A stretch of DNA of 64,000 nt from Papilionanthe hookeriana x Papilionanthe teres (Eukaryota; Streptophyta; Magnoliopsida; Asparagales; Orchidaceae): assembly GCA_022702705.1 (NCBI GenBank), contig CM040426.1:77957877-78021876 (forward strand). The letters are read 5' to 3'. Under the pieces are notes generated by a model, which searched no databases, was not told the DNA's origin, and saw only the letters and a program-made list of their open reading frames with translations. Below, piece after piece: positions 36,122 to 47,677 of this stretch (position 1 is its first letter; each line of letters begins with the position of its first letter). Made by a program: the position numbers and the translations under genes.

Positions 36122-36419
36122 AGTTAATAGATGGATTTTTTTTTATTAAAGAGCACATAGGCTCAATTTTATTGCTCGTAAAATAAAAGTACATCCCGGG
36201 AAAAAGGTCCCAAACACACACACACTGCAAATACTCAAAAAAGAAAGAAGAAAAAAAGGGTCCTTTTTCCAAAAAAGTAAAAAATACAGAAGAAAATAAA
36301 AAGACACAACAAAGAACAAACAAACAATAACAACAGAAACACCTTACATATCAGATTGCACTAATAGAGTAAATAAAATCAGGTACAAGGTTGGAAATCA
36401 CCGGATTAGAAATCTTCAT

Positions 36420-39400
36420 ACCAAACTTAGCGATCCAGTCAGCACAACATTTCTAAATCTTTTAGTGTGGTTCCAAATTATATTCATTCCTAATGCAAGC
36501 AGTTTGATCTTTTTAACCTGCAAAATAATACTCCAATGACAGCTTAACTGAAACTTGCAAATGTTAAAAAGATATAAAGAATCGATCTCAATAATAAGAT
36601 GATTCCAACCAATGCTTCGAGCCATATAAAGAGCAAAAAGTACAGCTTCAGCCTCAGCAACTAAGGAGGATTCAACATAAATCGGAGAAGCAAACCAGCT
36701 TAGAACCTTACCATTTCAATCTCTAAAGCAATCCCACCTATACCAGCAGTAGATATTTTCCAGGCACCATCAGTGTTAATTTTAATATAAGGAGCAAATG
36801 GTTTAATCCATTTACCTCTATTTAAGCATTTGACCGAGAATTGAAGCTTAATATTAAGATTAACCACAATATATGCAATATAATCATTATGAAAATGATC
36901 AACTATATTAACAGACAAGCATTTAAAAATATAGGAACAGATTTGACTAGTAACTCGCTTAACCGTATGTTGAGAGTCATTGTGCTTAAGCATTATTCCT
37001 ATTAATCCATAAAAACCGTAAAACAATAGCAGGAATAGAACTAAGAAAGGAATGCCTTCTACTATTCCAAGTTCCGAAGATATCCAGGATCGAATTGTAG
37101 TCAACAAATAATTTCTTCCTGCCACATACAGCAAAGATTTCTTTCCAAACACTACTAGAAAAACTGCAATTACTAAAAGATGAAGAACATCCTCATAATG
37201 AATTTTACAAAGATGGCATCTAGAAACAATTCTCAAGCCTTTAAGCTTAAGAATATCATCAACATGTAAACAATTATGAACCAATCTCCAATTAAAAAAC
37301 GATATAGAAGGTTTAAGCCGTATATTCCAAAGCCAAGTTAAATCCAGCATCAGGAGGATAACAATAAGTAGCAAGAATAGTTTTAGTAGCAGAGTGTTGC
37401 CACCAAGTATTTTTAAAAACGAGAATATCGTAACTACTCCTATTAATAGGAATATGAACAATGGAAGAAGCATCAGAAAAGTTAATACAGTTAAGAAGTT
37501 TAGTAAAATTCCAGTTAGAATGATCCCAAAGATCATTAACTTTAAAATTAATATCAAAAGGGCCACCATAACTATTAGCAAGAGAACCCTTAGTAGTCCA
37601 ATTCTCATACCAGAATGAGACATCCCCTTGGCCAATGTCCCAACAAATAAAAGTCTCAGCATCCTTAGACACTTTTAACAAATTTTTCCATATATATGAA
37701 TCAGTTTTATTAGGAGTAATGGATAAAGGATGCTTATATCCACAATACTTAGTATGTAACAACTGAGACCAAAAAGAATTTTGCTGTCTAAAATGAAACC
37801 ATAACCTCATATAGGTAAACTTAATAGAATCAATAAGAGTACGAAAACCCAAGCCACCCTTATTGATAGGTTTACAACATTTACTCCAACTCTTCCAATG
37901 AATACTCTTCTTGCCATAATCATCCCACAAGAAGCTATTGAACATAGATTCAAGCTTCTTAATAATAAAACTAGGCACATTCATCACCTGAATCATATAT
38001 AAAGGCATAGAAGTAAGAGTGCTCTTTAGAAGAGTAATACGGCCCCCAAAAGAAAGAAACTTGTTCTCCCAAGAATGAAGCTTCTTCCTAATTTTATCTA
38101 ACAATCCCTCATAATGAATAATACGATTAGCTTTCTTATCCAGAATAAAACCTAAGTACTTAAGAGGCAACAAAGCATGCCGACATCGAGTAAAATTGGC
38201 TATCCATCATAGCTTTTCAAGATAGAATAAATTTGGAAGCATAAAAATAAGCATTTAGAAGTATTAAAATAAAGCCCGTAAGAGTTTTCAAGATGATCTA
38301 AGAGCTTCCAAATTCTCTTAATAGATCTCTTATTAGAGTTAGTAAAAATAATAAGGTCATCGACATAACATAAATGAGACACACCGAGGTCGACCTTATG
38401 AGTGAAGTTAGTAGTAGAGTAATCAAGCATAAAGCCTATTCAACTCGCTTAGAAAAATAATCAAAGGCTACTATAAAGAGATAAGGTGATAAAGGATCAC
38501 CTTGTTTAATACCTTTAGAGGCCATGAAGTGACCATAAGAGCTCCCATTAATCACTATAGAATAGAAATTATTATTGAGAATTATGTAAATAATATTACA
38601 GAAAGCATTGTTAAAACCATAAGCTCTCAAAACATCTAATAAGAAGTCCCAGCTAAGAGAGTCAAAAACTTTTTTAATATCCATCTTAAAAATAATGTTA
38701 GCATTCCTCTTGCACATATCAATGTCATATAAAAGTTCCTGCACAGTTAAAGCATTATCACTAATAAATCTGCCTTTTAAGAAAGCAGATTGATTCATAT
38801 CAATAATATTACCTAAGATAGGTTGAATCCTAATAGCCATAATTTTAGAAATAAGTTTAGTACACAACCGTATTAATACAAATTGGTCTAAAAGAGTCCC
38901 GAGAATCACCATGATCTTTAGGAATCAACACAATATTAGAGCATTTGAAATACTTAGGTAAGTCTTTACCACAAAAAAAAAATCTTGAATAATATCAACC
39001 AGATCTATATGAATAACATCCCAACAAGATTTATAAAACTCCACATTAAAACCATCCGGGCCAGCAGATTTGCCAACATCCATATTATCAAGAGCATTCT
39101 TGATCTCAGCTATAGATGGAATAGAGGTAAGATTAAGATTATGAATATTATCGTAAAAGGAATACACAAGCAAGTATCAATATGCTCCAAATAACTCATT
39201 ATCGTTCCGAAAAAGAGAACTAAAATAAGCAATACCATCACTAATGATCTCATTTTCATTAGTTAAAACAATACCATTGGAATTCTTAATACTAGAAATA
39301 TGATTCATAAGCCTTCTATTCTTAATAACAAGATGAAAGAAAGTAGAATTCTCGTCACCATCCAAAAAATTAGTTTTAACGAACTTTTCGAGCATAGAAA

Positions 39401-40396
39401 TTCTCCTCCATATTAATAAGCAACAGTGAGATCTTTTTGTGCTTGATTGAGAAGATCAAAAGAAACAAGATCTTGATTATAAAGAATTTCCAAATCTTTA
39501 ACTCTGATATTAGCCTCTCTAACCTTTTTATCAAGGTGGCCAAAAACATTCCAACTCCAATTCTTGAGAGCATGAGCAAGATGTTTTGAAGCCACCAAAG
39601 TTTCGACCGTAGTTAATAGGTTTAAGAATAAGTTTATCAACAACCCAATTCTCTCTAATAAATCGCGAAATGAGGGATAGTGAATCCACATATTTAAAAA
39701 ACAAAAATGGTGAGATTTTTAGAAAGATTATTAGATATCTTCAAAAGAATAGGTGTGTGATCAGAAGTGGTAAAACTTAAGTGATGAACCTTAAAATCAG
39801 TAAAAGAATTACACCAAGAAGCATTAGCAAAGAATCTATCAAGCCTTTCAAACACAAAGCCACGATGCCAAGTATACATAGAGCCAGTATAACCCAGATC
39901 AAAGAGCTCGACTTCAAGAATAACATGATTAAAACTATCTATCAGATTAATATTAGGAGGAAGGCCCCCTCTCTTTTCATTAATAGCAGTAATAGCATTA
40001 AAGTCCTCCCCAACAAGCCAAGGAGAATCTAATGGACCAATAGAATTAAGCAAATTCCATAAATCCATTCTATCAGTTTTACTGCAGCCAGCATACACAA
40101 TAGATAAATGAAAAGAAATATCTTGATAAGTAATAACCACATGAATCAACTGTTTATGATTAATAATCAAATCAACCTTAATAAATTTTTTCCAAAGAAA
40201 CCAAATTTTATTATTAATTTTAGCTATATAATTAAAATTACCAATCTTATGAACATATTTAGAATTATTGCAATCCTTCACCAAAGGTTCCGAATCACCA
40301 AAAACGATAAATGATAGTGTCTAATTAAGTTTTTCGATCTATTAGAGGCATTCTTATCTCGCAATACCCCTAATATTCCAAAATATTGTATTAAAA
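36420..40396 (-). pseudogene. LINE ORF2 (endonuclease, RT, RNase H), broken
   Basis: It starts near 40,396 (MMNFNTIFWNIRGI). Endonuclease: FNAI after LVGED at about 39,990 and SDHTPI at about 39,757. RT: KSAGPDGFNVEFYK at about 39,080, FRPI-like and SAFLKGRFISDNALT at 38,800-38,750, KQGDPLSPYLF at about 38,500, and the active site YVDDLIIF at about 38,370. The thumb region includes KYLGFILDKKANR at about 38,150. A CHLC/H knuckle (RCHLCKIHYEDVLHLL) lies at about 37,220. The C-terminal RNase H has INTDGAWK at about 36,780, EAEAVLFAL at about 36,655 and IEIDSLYL at about 36,585. Catalytic residues survive, but frames change at about 40,330, 39,690, 39,400, 38,925, 38,436 and 38,200, so no full protein is made. 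Confidence 0.85.
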
Positions 40397-40403
40397 TTCA
40401 TCA

Positions 40404-41779
40404 TCAATTTCTTTCCTCGCCTCTAAGTGATTCTAGAGGAGGAAGCAAGATATCAATATTATCAAGAAGCTTACCAGTAAGTTGCTCATTTAAAGCATCA
40501 GGATTGGCATAGCTTAATTCTCTACTACCTTTGAACTTCCTTCTTCTGGAAGATTTTTGAATCTGCCATTCATCTTCAGGTTCAGGCTTGAACAAATTAA
40601 TATTATCTGCACCTAACATATCAGCAGCATATTCATCTACAACATCCTTTTCATTATTCAAAAGAGTGAAATCCACATTTTCAATTGCCTTTTCAATAAT
40701 AGGATCAATCAGAATGTTAGATCGAACAAAGCATTAAAATCAGGATTTACAGTATTTTTATGAATATTATCGTATTCTCGAACATCCTCATTAGAAATTT
40801 TATCAACATTTAGAACATCCTTGTGAGAACTATCACCGCATAATCGAGCATTATTATCATCATTGTTTTGAATAACAATGATATTAGAATGATCAAGATT
40901 TGAAGCAACGAAGATTATCGAGCACTAAATTAATAAGTATTACCTTCTTTATGCCCAGCTTTTATCTTCTCGGGATTCTTATTCCGTTGTAATTTTAAAT
41001 GAGGATGAGCAATGAAACAATTAGTGAAAGAATGACCAAACATTCTACATTTGTTACAATAAGGTGGAATAAATTCCATTTCAACAGTAGCTAATAGCTG
41101 TAGCTAGCATCTTCCAACCAAATAAGCATCACAAAATGGAGTCAGTAACATCCCTTTCAATTAAAATTCGAGCAATAGAAGGACGATTATAATTAACAGA
41201 AGCCATATCGATTTTCATCGGAGAACCAAAGATTTTTCCCGATAGAGTAAAGAATTTTCTTGTTATAAAACTGTAGTTTTAATCCAGGGAAGCGAAACCA
41301 TATAGGAACTATTGGGGGTTCTTCCCTTGGATTGAAATATACGGTCCATTTAAGAATTTTCATATACACCTTATCAATTTGTATAACTTTTTTTGAAAAA
41401 AGTTGTGTATAATCAAATTCATTTTCTAACTTAATAATTAAATTCCGACCATCAATAAGACCTACGTTCCATTTTCCAGAAAGCTTAAGATCAAAGAAAA
41501 ACTTCCTTATAATCTCCATTTTAGGATGAGCATAGGTAAACTTACCTATAAGAGTATATTTCAGAGGTTCAGCGAGAAGATTATTTCTTTCTCAGTAAAA
41601 ATAAGAGCGGGTTTAACGTTCTTTTTAGTAGCTTTCTTTAGCAAGCTATCTTTACTTTCATCACCATATTGATCCCTAAAAGAAGAAGGAAAAAGACATA
41701 TATTAGTCAAAGAAGAGGAACCATCCATGTTTCCTTTCAAAGCATCAAGAAAGGAAGGTCGATTAAGAGAATCGGCCAT
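40404..41779 (-). pseudogene. LINE ORF1 (RNA-binding protein), broken
   Basis: It begins with the ATG at 41,779 (MADSLNRPSFLDALKG), a typical plant LINE ORF1 N-terminus. A frameshift near 41,540 leads to a DUF4283-like segment (EIIRKFFFDLKLSGKWNVG to WFRFPGLKLQFYN, 41,519-41,193). A CCHC zinc knuckle, CNKCRMFGHSFTNC, lies at about 41,056-41,015. The C-terminal part continues to 40,404. ORF1 proteins of this type bind LINE RNA. Interior stops (around 41,100-40,700) show it is decayed. Confidence 0.75.
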
Positions 41780-41963
41780 AAGAAATAAGAGAAAACTTCC
41801 TGATCTTAGAGATTAAGAGAAAGGAAGAAGAAATCATAAGCAGAAAACCTATCAGATCCTCGTGCCGCTTCTAGGAGAGAAAACCCTAGCAGAGCTCGAA
41901 GACGCCTCCGTCTTTACGCTTTCCCCATTTCCCCATTTCACCGGCCAGTTAATAGATGGATTT

Positions 41964-43464
41964 ATTCCCTACCAAATATACCCTAAGTTTCATCACTCAA
42001 AAAGACAGAATTCCATTATGGAACATATGGGCTACAACAATGACCATTTTATAGTGGAGCTTATTGGGTAAACCACGTGATGGAACTTAATGATCAAACC
42101 ATTCGATCATTGGGGCTCAGCTCACACTCGATTTTTATGTGGAGCCTACTTTCCAAATCATGCAGACAGAACACTCAGGCCACATTCTTACTGACATGTT
42201 TTTATATAAGTTTTGAATTTAAAAGTATAGTCGAGATGACATTTGATTCTATGTTAGCTCGAGTTACCAATGAATTTGTCCACCTCGATGAACGATTGCG
42301 AAAGGTGGATGAATTTTTGCTCTTAGCCTTTTAATTAGAGATTTTTATTTATTTTCTAATTTGAGTTTTTAATTTTAGAAATAAATCACTTGGTTAAAAT
42401 TCACGATCAATAGGGTCATCATTGGGGAATTAGAATGAAATTCTTAACCATTAATTGGATTTGTTTAAAAAGATTAGTCCTATCAATTAGAGTCCAATTA
42501 GGAGGGGGATCGAACAGGCTTAGTGCGAGCTTAGTCCTACCCACTCCAATCCACTAAGAGAAAATGAAAAAACTAAGTAGAAAAATGCGGCCCCTTTGAG
42601 AGTGCTTGATTTAATAGTTTTCAAACTGGCATTTAAAAATACGATTTTGGTAGTCTTAAGACACATGCTAATTTCTTAATGTGGGCATTTTAAAATCTAA
42701 TTTAATGTAATCCTGTGTAGCATTCTCGAACTACAAGATCGAGCATTCAATATGATGTTATTCAACATGATGGTTATAGCAAGTGCAGGCATTTATTAAT
42801 TGTAAAATTGCATTATTAATGAAATACAAGCAAATATTTTACTTTAGACCTTAAATTTTGTCTTATGTCCACTTGTATAGGGCATTGCAGATTCGGTGGT
42901 GATTGAAGAGATTAAATTTTGAGCGTGTATTTGAATTAATTGCATCTCTCCCATAACTTAACTCTCACAAGAGTTCTCAAGTGGAAACCCAATAATTATA
43001 ATGTATGTTTCAAACTTTGATTGTATTTATAAGTGAGCTAGTGTATGTGTCATAGATTTCATTCGAGTTCGTTAATGAATCGTCGAGTCCCCTGTAAATT
43101 TAGTGCAAGAGCTTTTGAATGTTCCATTTATCTTTATAAGTGAACTAATGAATTTGTTGCACGTTTCATTTGAACTTGTTTCATGAATCGTCAAGTCCCT
43201 TGAGCATGTAAGACTTTATTTTGGGGTCCTAAAATTCACCTTTTATCTGCTTTTACAAAAGTGGTGTATATCCGGTGATGATATTTTGTATTTATGGGTG
43301 TTTTTTAATCCAAGTTGACCCCACAAGCATGAACACTTTCGCCATAAACTAAGGGGTATAGAGTTGGTTTATTCCACATTGGATTCAAAATCTCATCATC
43401 TTTTGGAAGAGTAAGGCAGTTTTTGTAAACTTGTAGGGAGGGAAGAAAATTGGTTTATGATTTA
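41964..43464. other. Intergenic DNA
   Basis: Short ORFs only. A diverged two-copy repeat lies at about 43,025-43,205 (units sharing tataagtga.cta.tg and atgaatcgtc.agtccc, spacing about 106 bp). I see nothing else specific. Confidence 0.5.
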
Positions 43465-43743
43465 GGGCTAATTTGGGGCAGCTTATTTGGTGCGTGGAGT
43501 TTTGAAAACTCATAATGTCTGTTTGGGTAAATTTATTTTTGGCAGCTTATGCGCTTACAAAACGTTGGAAAACAATGTTTTCACACCGCACTTATCTAGG
43601 TGTGGTAGCAGCTTTCTGACTGCGGTCTAGCTTTTCCGCAAAAATAAAATTTGTCATGGCCACCACACCTAGCTTATCTGCAGATTATTTTTAATCAGTT
43701 TATTAGCAGATTATTCAATAAGCTGCAGCCCCAAACAAACTTT
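43465..43743. mobile_element. Tourist-like MITE (PIF/Harbinger type), copy 1
   Basis: The left end is gggctaatttggggcag after a TTA. The right end has ccccaaacaaac followed by TTA. The interior shares ttttcacaccgcac, taggtgtggtagcagctttc and agcttatctgcagattattt with the copies at 52,116 and 60,237. No coding capacity. The 3-bp TWA duplication and the GGG..TTTGGGGCAG ends fit PIF/Harbinger. Confidence 0.75.
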
Positions 43744-44584
43744 TAATTGGCTTTTAGCTCTCCAAACATATTTGTGATTTCATTATGACTATTCGGTTTT
43801 GCTTATTTTATTTTTTGCAATTTGTAATTTAAACACGCCCTTGACTTTTAGTTGTACAACTTATTAGCTTGATTAGCATTTTTTTTGTATAAAGTTAATT
43901 TCTTCAATCTTTTATTTTTCTCGAGTCAAATTCTAATTCAATCCAAATTTCGACAGTATTTTGGTAGCCACTCGGCATCATCCCTTGAAGAAAGCTACTT
44001 CAAGAAACTGGGTCAAACCACCATCAAGAAAGTTATGCATTGTCGGTATTATGAGATAACATGACTGAAATAAAACTCACCATGTAAAGAAAGGCGTGCA
44101 TTTGATACTTACAATGTTAATCATAATTTAATAACATGTTTATTATGTAAGTTTTTGGCAGCCTCCCGACATCATCCCTGCTAGGGGAGTAACATTGGGA
44201 AAGCACGTCTAACCAACATTGCATGCCAAGAAAGGCATCATGGCCAGTGCCATGAGAGACCACTATAGAAATAATTAAAACCCACCACACCAAAAAAGGT
44301 GCATGTAAGATACCTACAAGAAAAATTCACACATCTTAATGCAAAGCCCATTGTATCATAAGCGCCAACAAGTTCCCTGGCCATGCTAAGATCGATAAAC
44401 ATGCATGAGTTCTATCCTGACGGAAACATCGCAAAGCAGGTTACGAGAAGTATATCCCCCCATTGCATCACGAGCATCACCGAATTATCTCATCATGGCG
44501 AACATCTAGTAAATGGGTTGCGTCGTGAGTATATATGAGCTTCTCCACTACATTAAGAAAAATATATATGAGCTACTCCACTAA

Positions 44585-44648
<64 letters not shown>

Positions 44649-44929
44649 TTTTACTCACACACACATACGCTCTCTCTCTCTCTTGCTCACTTTCTCCTTT
44701 CTCTTTTTTTTCTCTCTCCTTATGTTTAATTCTTGGGCAGGGTTTTCTGGCATGAGGCGCGCAACCGAAGGAAGTGCGAGGACGGTATCTTGTTGAAGTA
44801 GAAAGAGTGAGGTAGTGGGTCGCCAATTGGAGCAAGGAGATGGAGAAGAGGTAGTCTTCCTCAGTTCCTCTCTTATATATATTTTTTTGGGATTTTTATA
44901 TATGGAACATTAAAGTATAGAAACTACAC
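43744..44929. other. Intergenic DNA with diverged repeats
   Basis: Two imperfect units start with ttttgg.agcc.c.cg.catcatccct at about 43,960 and 44,153. A short duplication (atatatgagct.ctccactaaatt) precedes the AT repeat at 44,588. A CT-rich tract lies at 44,671-44,720. No gene seen. Confidence 0.5.
44588..44640. repeat. (AT)n microsatellite
   Basis: About 26 uninterrupted AT dinucleotides. Confidence 0.98.
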
Positions 44930-46530
44930 ATTTAGAAGCCAAAATTTTAATATTACTATTAATATGAAGAAGAAAGAGGAGAATCAATCTAATAATCTTC
45001 TCTATATTGTTCTGTTGATCACAGGTATATTTACAAACAACAGAGTGGCATACTTGTAAATAGTCACAGGGTTACAAATGACATTACACAGATAAGTAAT
45101 TAAATATAAAAGCTTTAAATAGTAATAACGCTATTATCTTTTCAGAACGAGAGGCGAAGGAGAGAGCAGGAGTCAGATGATCTGAAGCAGAGGAGCAAGG
45201 ATATCAGTTGGAGCAAAGATGATCTTTCACATGTTTAGTGATGAATCTTGTTACCCCCTGTCAAGTTGAGCATCCTTTGAAGTAATGGTCAACTTGCTAG
45301 TAAGTTCAATGTACTTCTTAGCATTTAGGGCTTTTGTAAATATATCAACAGGTTGGACTTGTGTTATGCTATGATGTAAAGTGATGTTGTTGCGTTTGAT
45401 ATGATCTTTAATGGAGTGTTGATCAAATTCTATATGTTTTTTTTTTTTTTTTTTTTTGGCATGGAAACTTGATTATGCTCGAGGGTTATGTCAGAGGAAT
45501 TGTCACTGTAGATCGGAGCTGGTGAAGGTGGAATCTCTGTGAACTCTTGTAATAATCGTTGTAATCATAAAACTTCTGAAGTAGTGGTAGCCAAAGTGCG
45601 ATATTATGCCTCAGTTGATGATCTGACAATTGTTTGCTGCTCTTTGGAAGACCATGTAATTAAGTTTTGACCAAGGTAAACACAGTATCCTATTATTGTT
45701 TTCTATCTTAACTATTACTCGCCTAATCTGCATCTGTATAGACAAATAGAAAAAAAGAACCATAAATGATAGGAAACCCATAGTGGGGTGTGCCTTTAAG
45801 ATAGCGAAGAAGTCTATTAAGTGAGTGAAGGTGTTGTATGCTTGGTTCATGCACAAATTGACTCAAAAATTTTACACTAAACGTGATGTTAGGTATTCTT
45901 ACTATTGAACCTATGAGATGCCTAAAACAATATGAATTGGTGAGAGTAGTAGTATTTTTTATACTTTGCAGGGTTGGATAGGAAACAGTGTTAAAATCAT
46001 TTTTGATTGCATCATTCCAATCTTGTTTAATGATTCAGAGAGGTAATTACTTTGATGCAGAAAATATCCTTTGGAATTCCTTTCTATTTGTAGACCTAAG
46101 GAAATGCAATAAATGGCCAAGTTACTTTAAGTTGAATTGAAGTGCAAGTGTTTTTATAAAATTATGAACGACATTGGATGAGTTTCCTATTGTCAATATA
46201 TAGTCTACATAGATTAACAAGTAGATTCTAACATTCTTGCGATGATAAATGAGAAATGAGTGATCAGATTTGCTTAATTTAAAGTTTTGAGTATATAAAT
46301 AATTGCAAAAAGGTTGAATACCATTGTCATGTTGCCTGTTTAAACCATAAAGAGCTTTGTTGAGTTTACATACATAGTGTGGGTATTGACTGTCTTGAAA
46401 GCCAGGAGGTTGACTTATATATATAATATCATCAAATTTTTCTTGTAGAAAAGCGTCTGAAATATCTAATTGATATGTATCCCAGCTTTCAGTAATGGCA
46501 ATAGTAATTAACATGCGAATAGTAGAAACT
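44930..46530 (-). mobile_element. Ty1/copia 3' fragment (RT, RNase H, LTR)
   Basis: Minus-strand RT at 46,514-46,122 reads LDISDAFLQEKF, IYISQPPGFQD, CKLNKALYGLNRQ and LLIYVDYILTIGN. The active site YVDD has become YVDY, so it is catalytically dead. RNase H pieces follow: TFTHLIDFFAILKAHPTMG at about 45,830, and near 45,420-45,290 HSIKDHIKRNN and VDIFTKALNAKKYIELTSKL. The purine tract caggggg reads at about 45,260-45,254, and the LTR should extend from about 45,253 to about 44,930, ending with AT-rich sequence. Upstream gag, protease and integrase are missing. Confidence 0.8.
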
Positions 46531-46985
46531 CTACAATGGGGCTAGAGGTTTCATGAAAATCAATGCCTGATTGCTGTTTTAAACCTTCAGAATAGAAGAA
46601 GCCAGGGTGGATGACACTAGATGCAGAATGTTTACAAGGAATTCATTTTATTAGAGAGCGTTGTCATGGTCCCTTACACCGCCGTCAGCGAAGTCATGGC
46701 GTTCTCTAATCCTCATTTTCGTCTCTGGTGGTTCACTCCTGTGTAACAAAGAGGTCAGGATTTACGGATAAAGTTAACAAATTTGAAGTTTCGAGGTTCT
46801 GTATATGTGAAGATTAACTATTTGCATTCCCAAGTACATCGAGCGGAGTGTTATGGAGGACAAAGAGGGAGTTTTAGAGGCCTGCGTGCCACTTTATCAC
46901 CGGGAGGGGAGGAGAAAGATGGGAGTTTTGGAGGAGATGTTGTAGTTTTGGAGGAGAAAATACAACATCGAGATTTTTCACTTAA

Positions 46986-47677
46986 AGTTACGTGCGGAGA
47001 TCAATCTTTGGGAGCCACGTGGAAACCACTAAGAAAAAGAGAGAGAATTATACACTCAAACCCGCCCCGATCGAAAACTGACCAATATTCCTAGTCGCGC
47101 ATAACACCAGGAATATTCCCGTAACACCACGAAATAACAACTGAATAACGCAGAATAAAACTGGGAATATTCTCCCGTGTTATTCTGTAGTGTTCTGGAA
47201 CCACAACGGTGTTATTGGAATATTTCCGGTGTTATGATAACACAATAGCACATCAATACCACCACAATAACACTTAAATAACGTGGAATAACACGGGGAA
47301 ATATTCTCAGTGTTATAATAACACAATAACACATCAATATCACCACAATAATACATCAATAACACAATAGTGTTACAACAATATTCCTAGTGTTATACCG
47401 CGGTGTTAGAGAATATATTCCCGTGTTATTTCGTGGTGTTATAGAACTATTCTCTTGAGTTATTCCACATTATTCAAGTGTTATTGTGGTGGTATTGAGG
47501 TGTTCTTGTGTTATTGAGGTGTTATTTATTTTTTGGTTTGATGTGAGATGAGTTGCGCGAACGGGAATATTGGTCTGGTTTCGGTCGGGCCGGGTTCGCG
47601 TGTATAATTTTTTTCCAAATTCCTTTGTGGGGTCGGGATTCCACGTGACTCCCACTGATTGGACTCCGCATGTAACT
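46986..47677. mobile_element. Long inverted-repeat (foldback) element
   Basis: Arms 46,986-47,103 and 47,553-47,677 are reverse complements over about 120 bp with moderate divergence: gttacgtgcggagatca against tgaactccgcatgtaac-type text, and a shared cacgtgg, tatacac, gaccaatattcc and gcgcaa core. The 450-bp middle is packed with ataacac/gtgttat motifs in both orientations (for example caccacaataacac and gtgttattgtggtg), so it too can fold on itself. No transposase ORF. The superfamily is unclear because the outermost ends and target duplication could not be fixed; the long arms would suit a Mutator-like or foldback element. Confidence 0.7.

Larger units (their letters stand above)
36122..41963 (-). 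mobile_element. Complete L1-type LINE with 17-bp target duplications
   Basis: The minus-strand retrotransposon body is 36,139-41,946, flanked by perfect 17-bp direct repeats agttaatagatggattt at 36,122-36,138 and 41,947-41,963. The 3' end has an A-rich tail (T run at about 36,135-36,145 on the plus strand) with an aataaaa signal just upstream. The 5' leader (41,946-41,780) starts in GC-rich sequence. ORF1 and ORF2 follow in order and are described separately. Length (5.8 kb), target duplication and tail all fit full-length target-primed integration. Confidence 0.92.

Noticed and set aside
37394..37618. Plus-strand ORFs within the LINE
   Set aside because: Shadows of the minus-strand ORF2, which carries the RT, knuckle and RNase H motifs.
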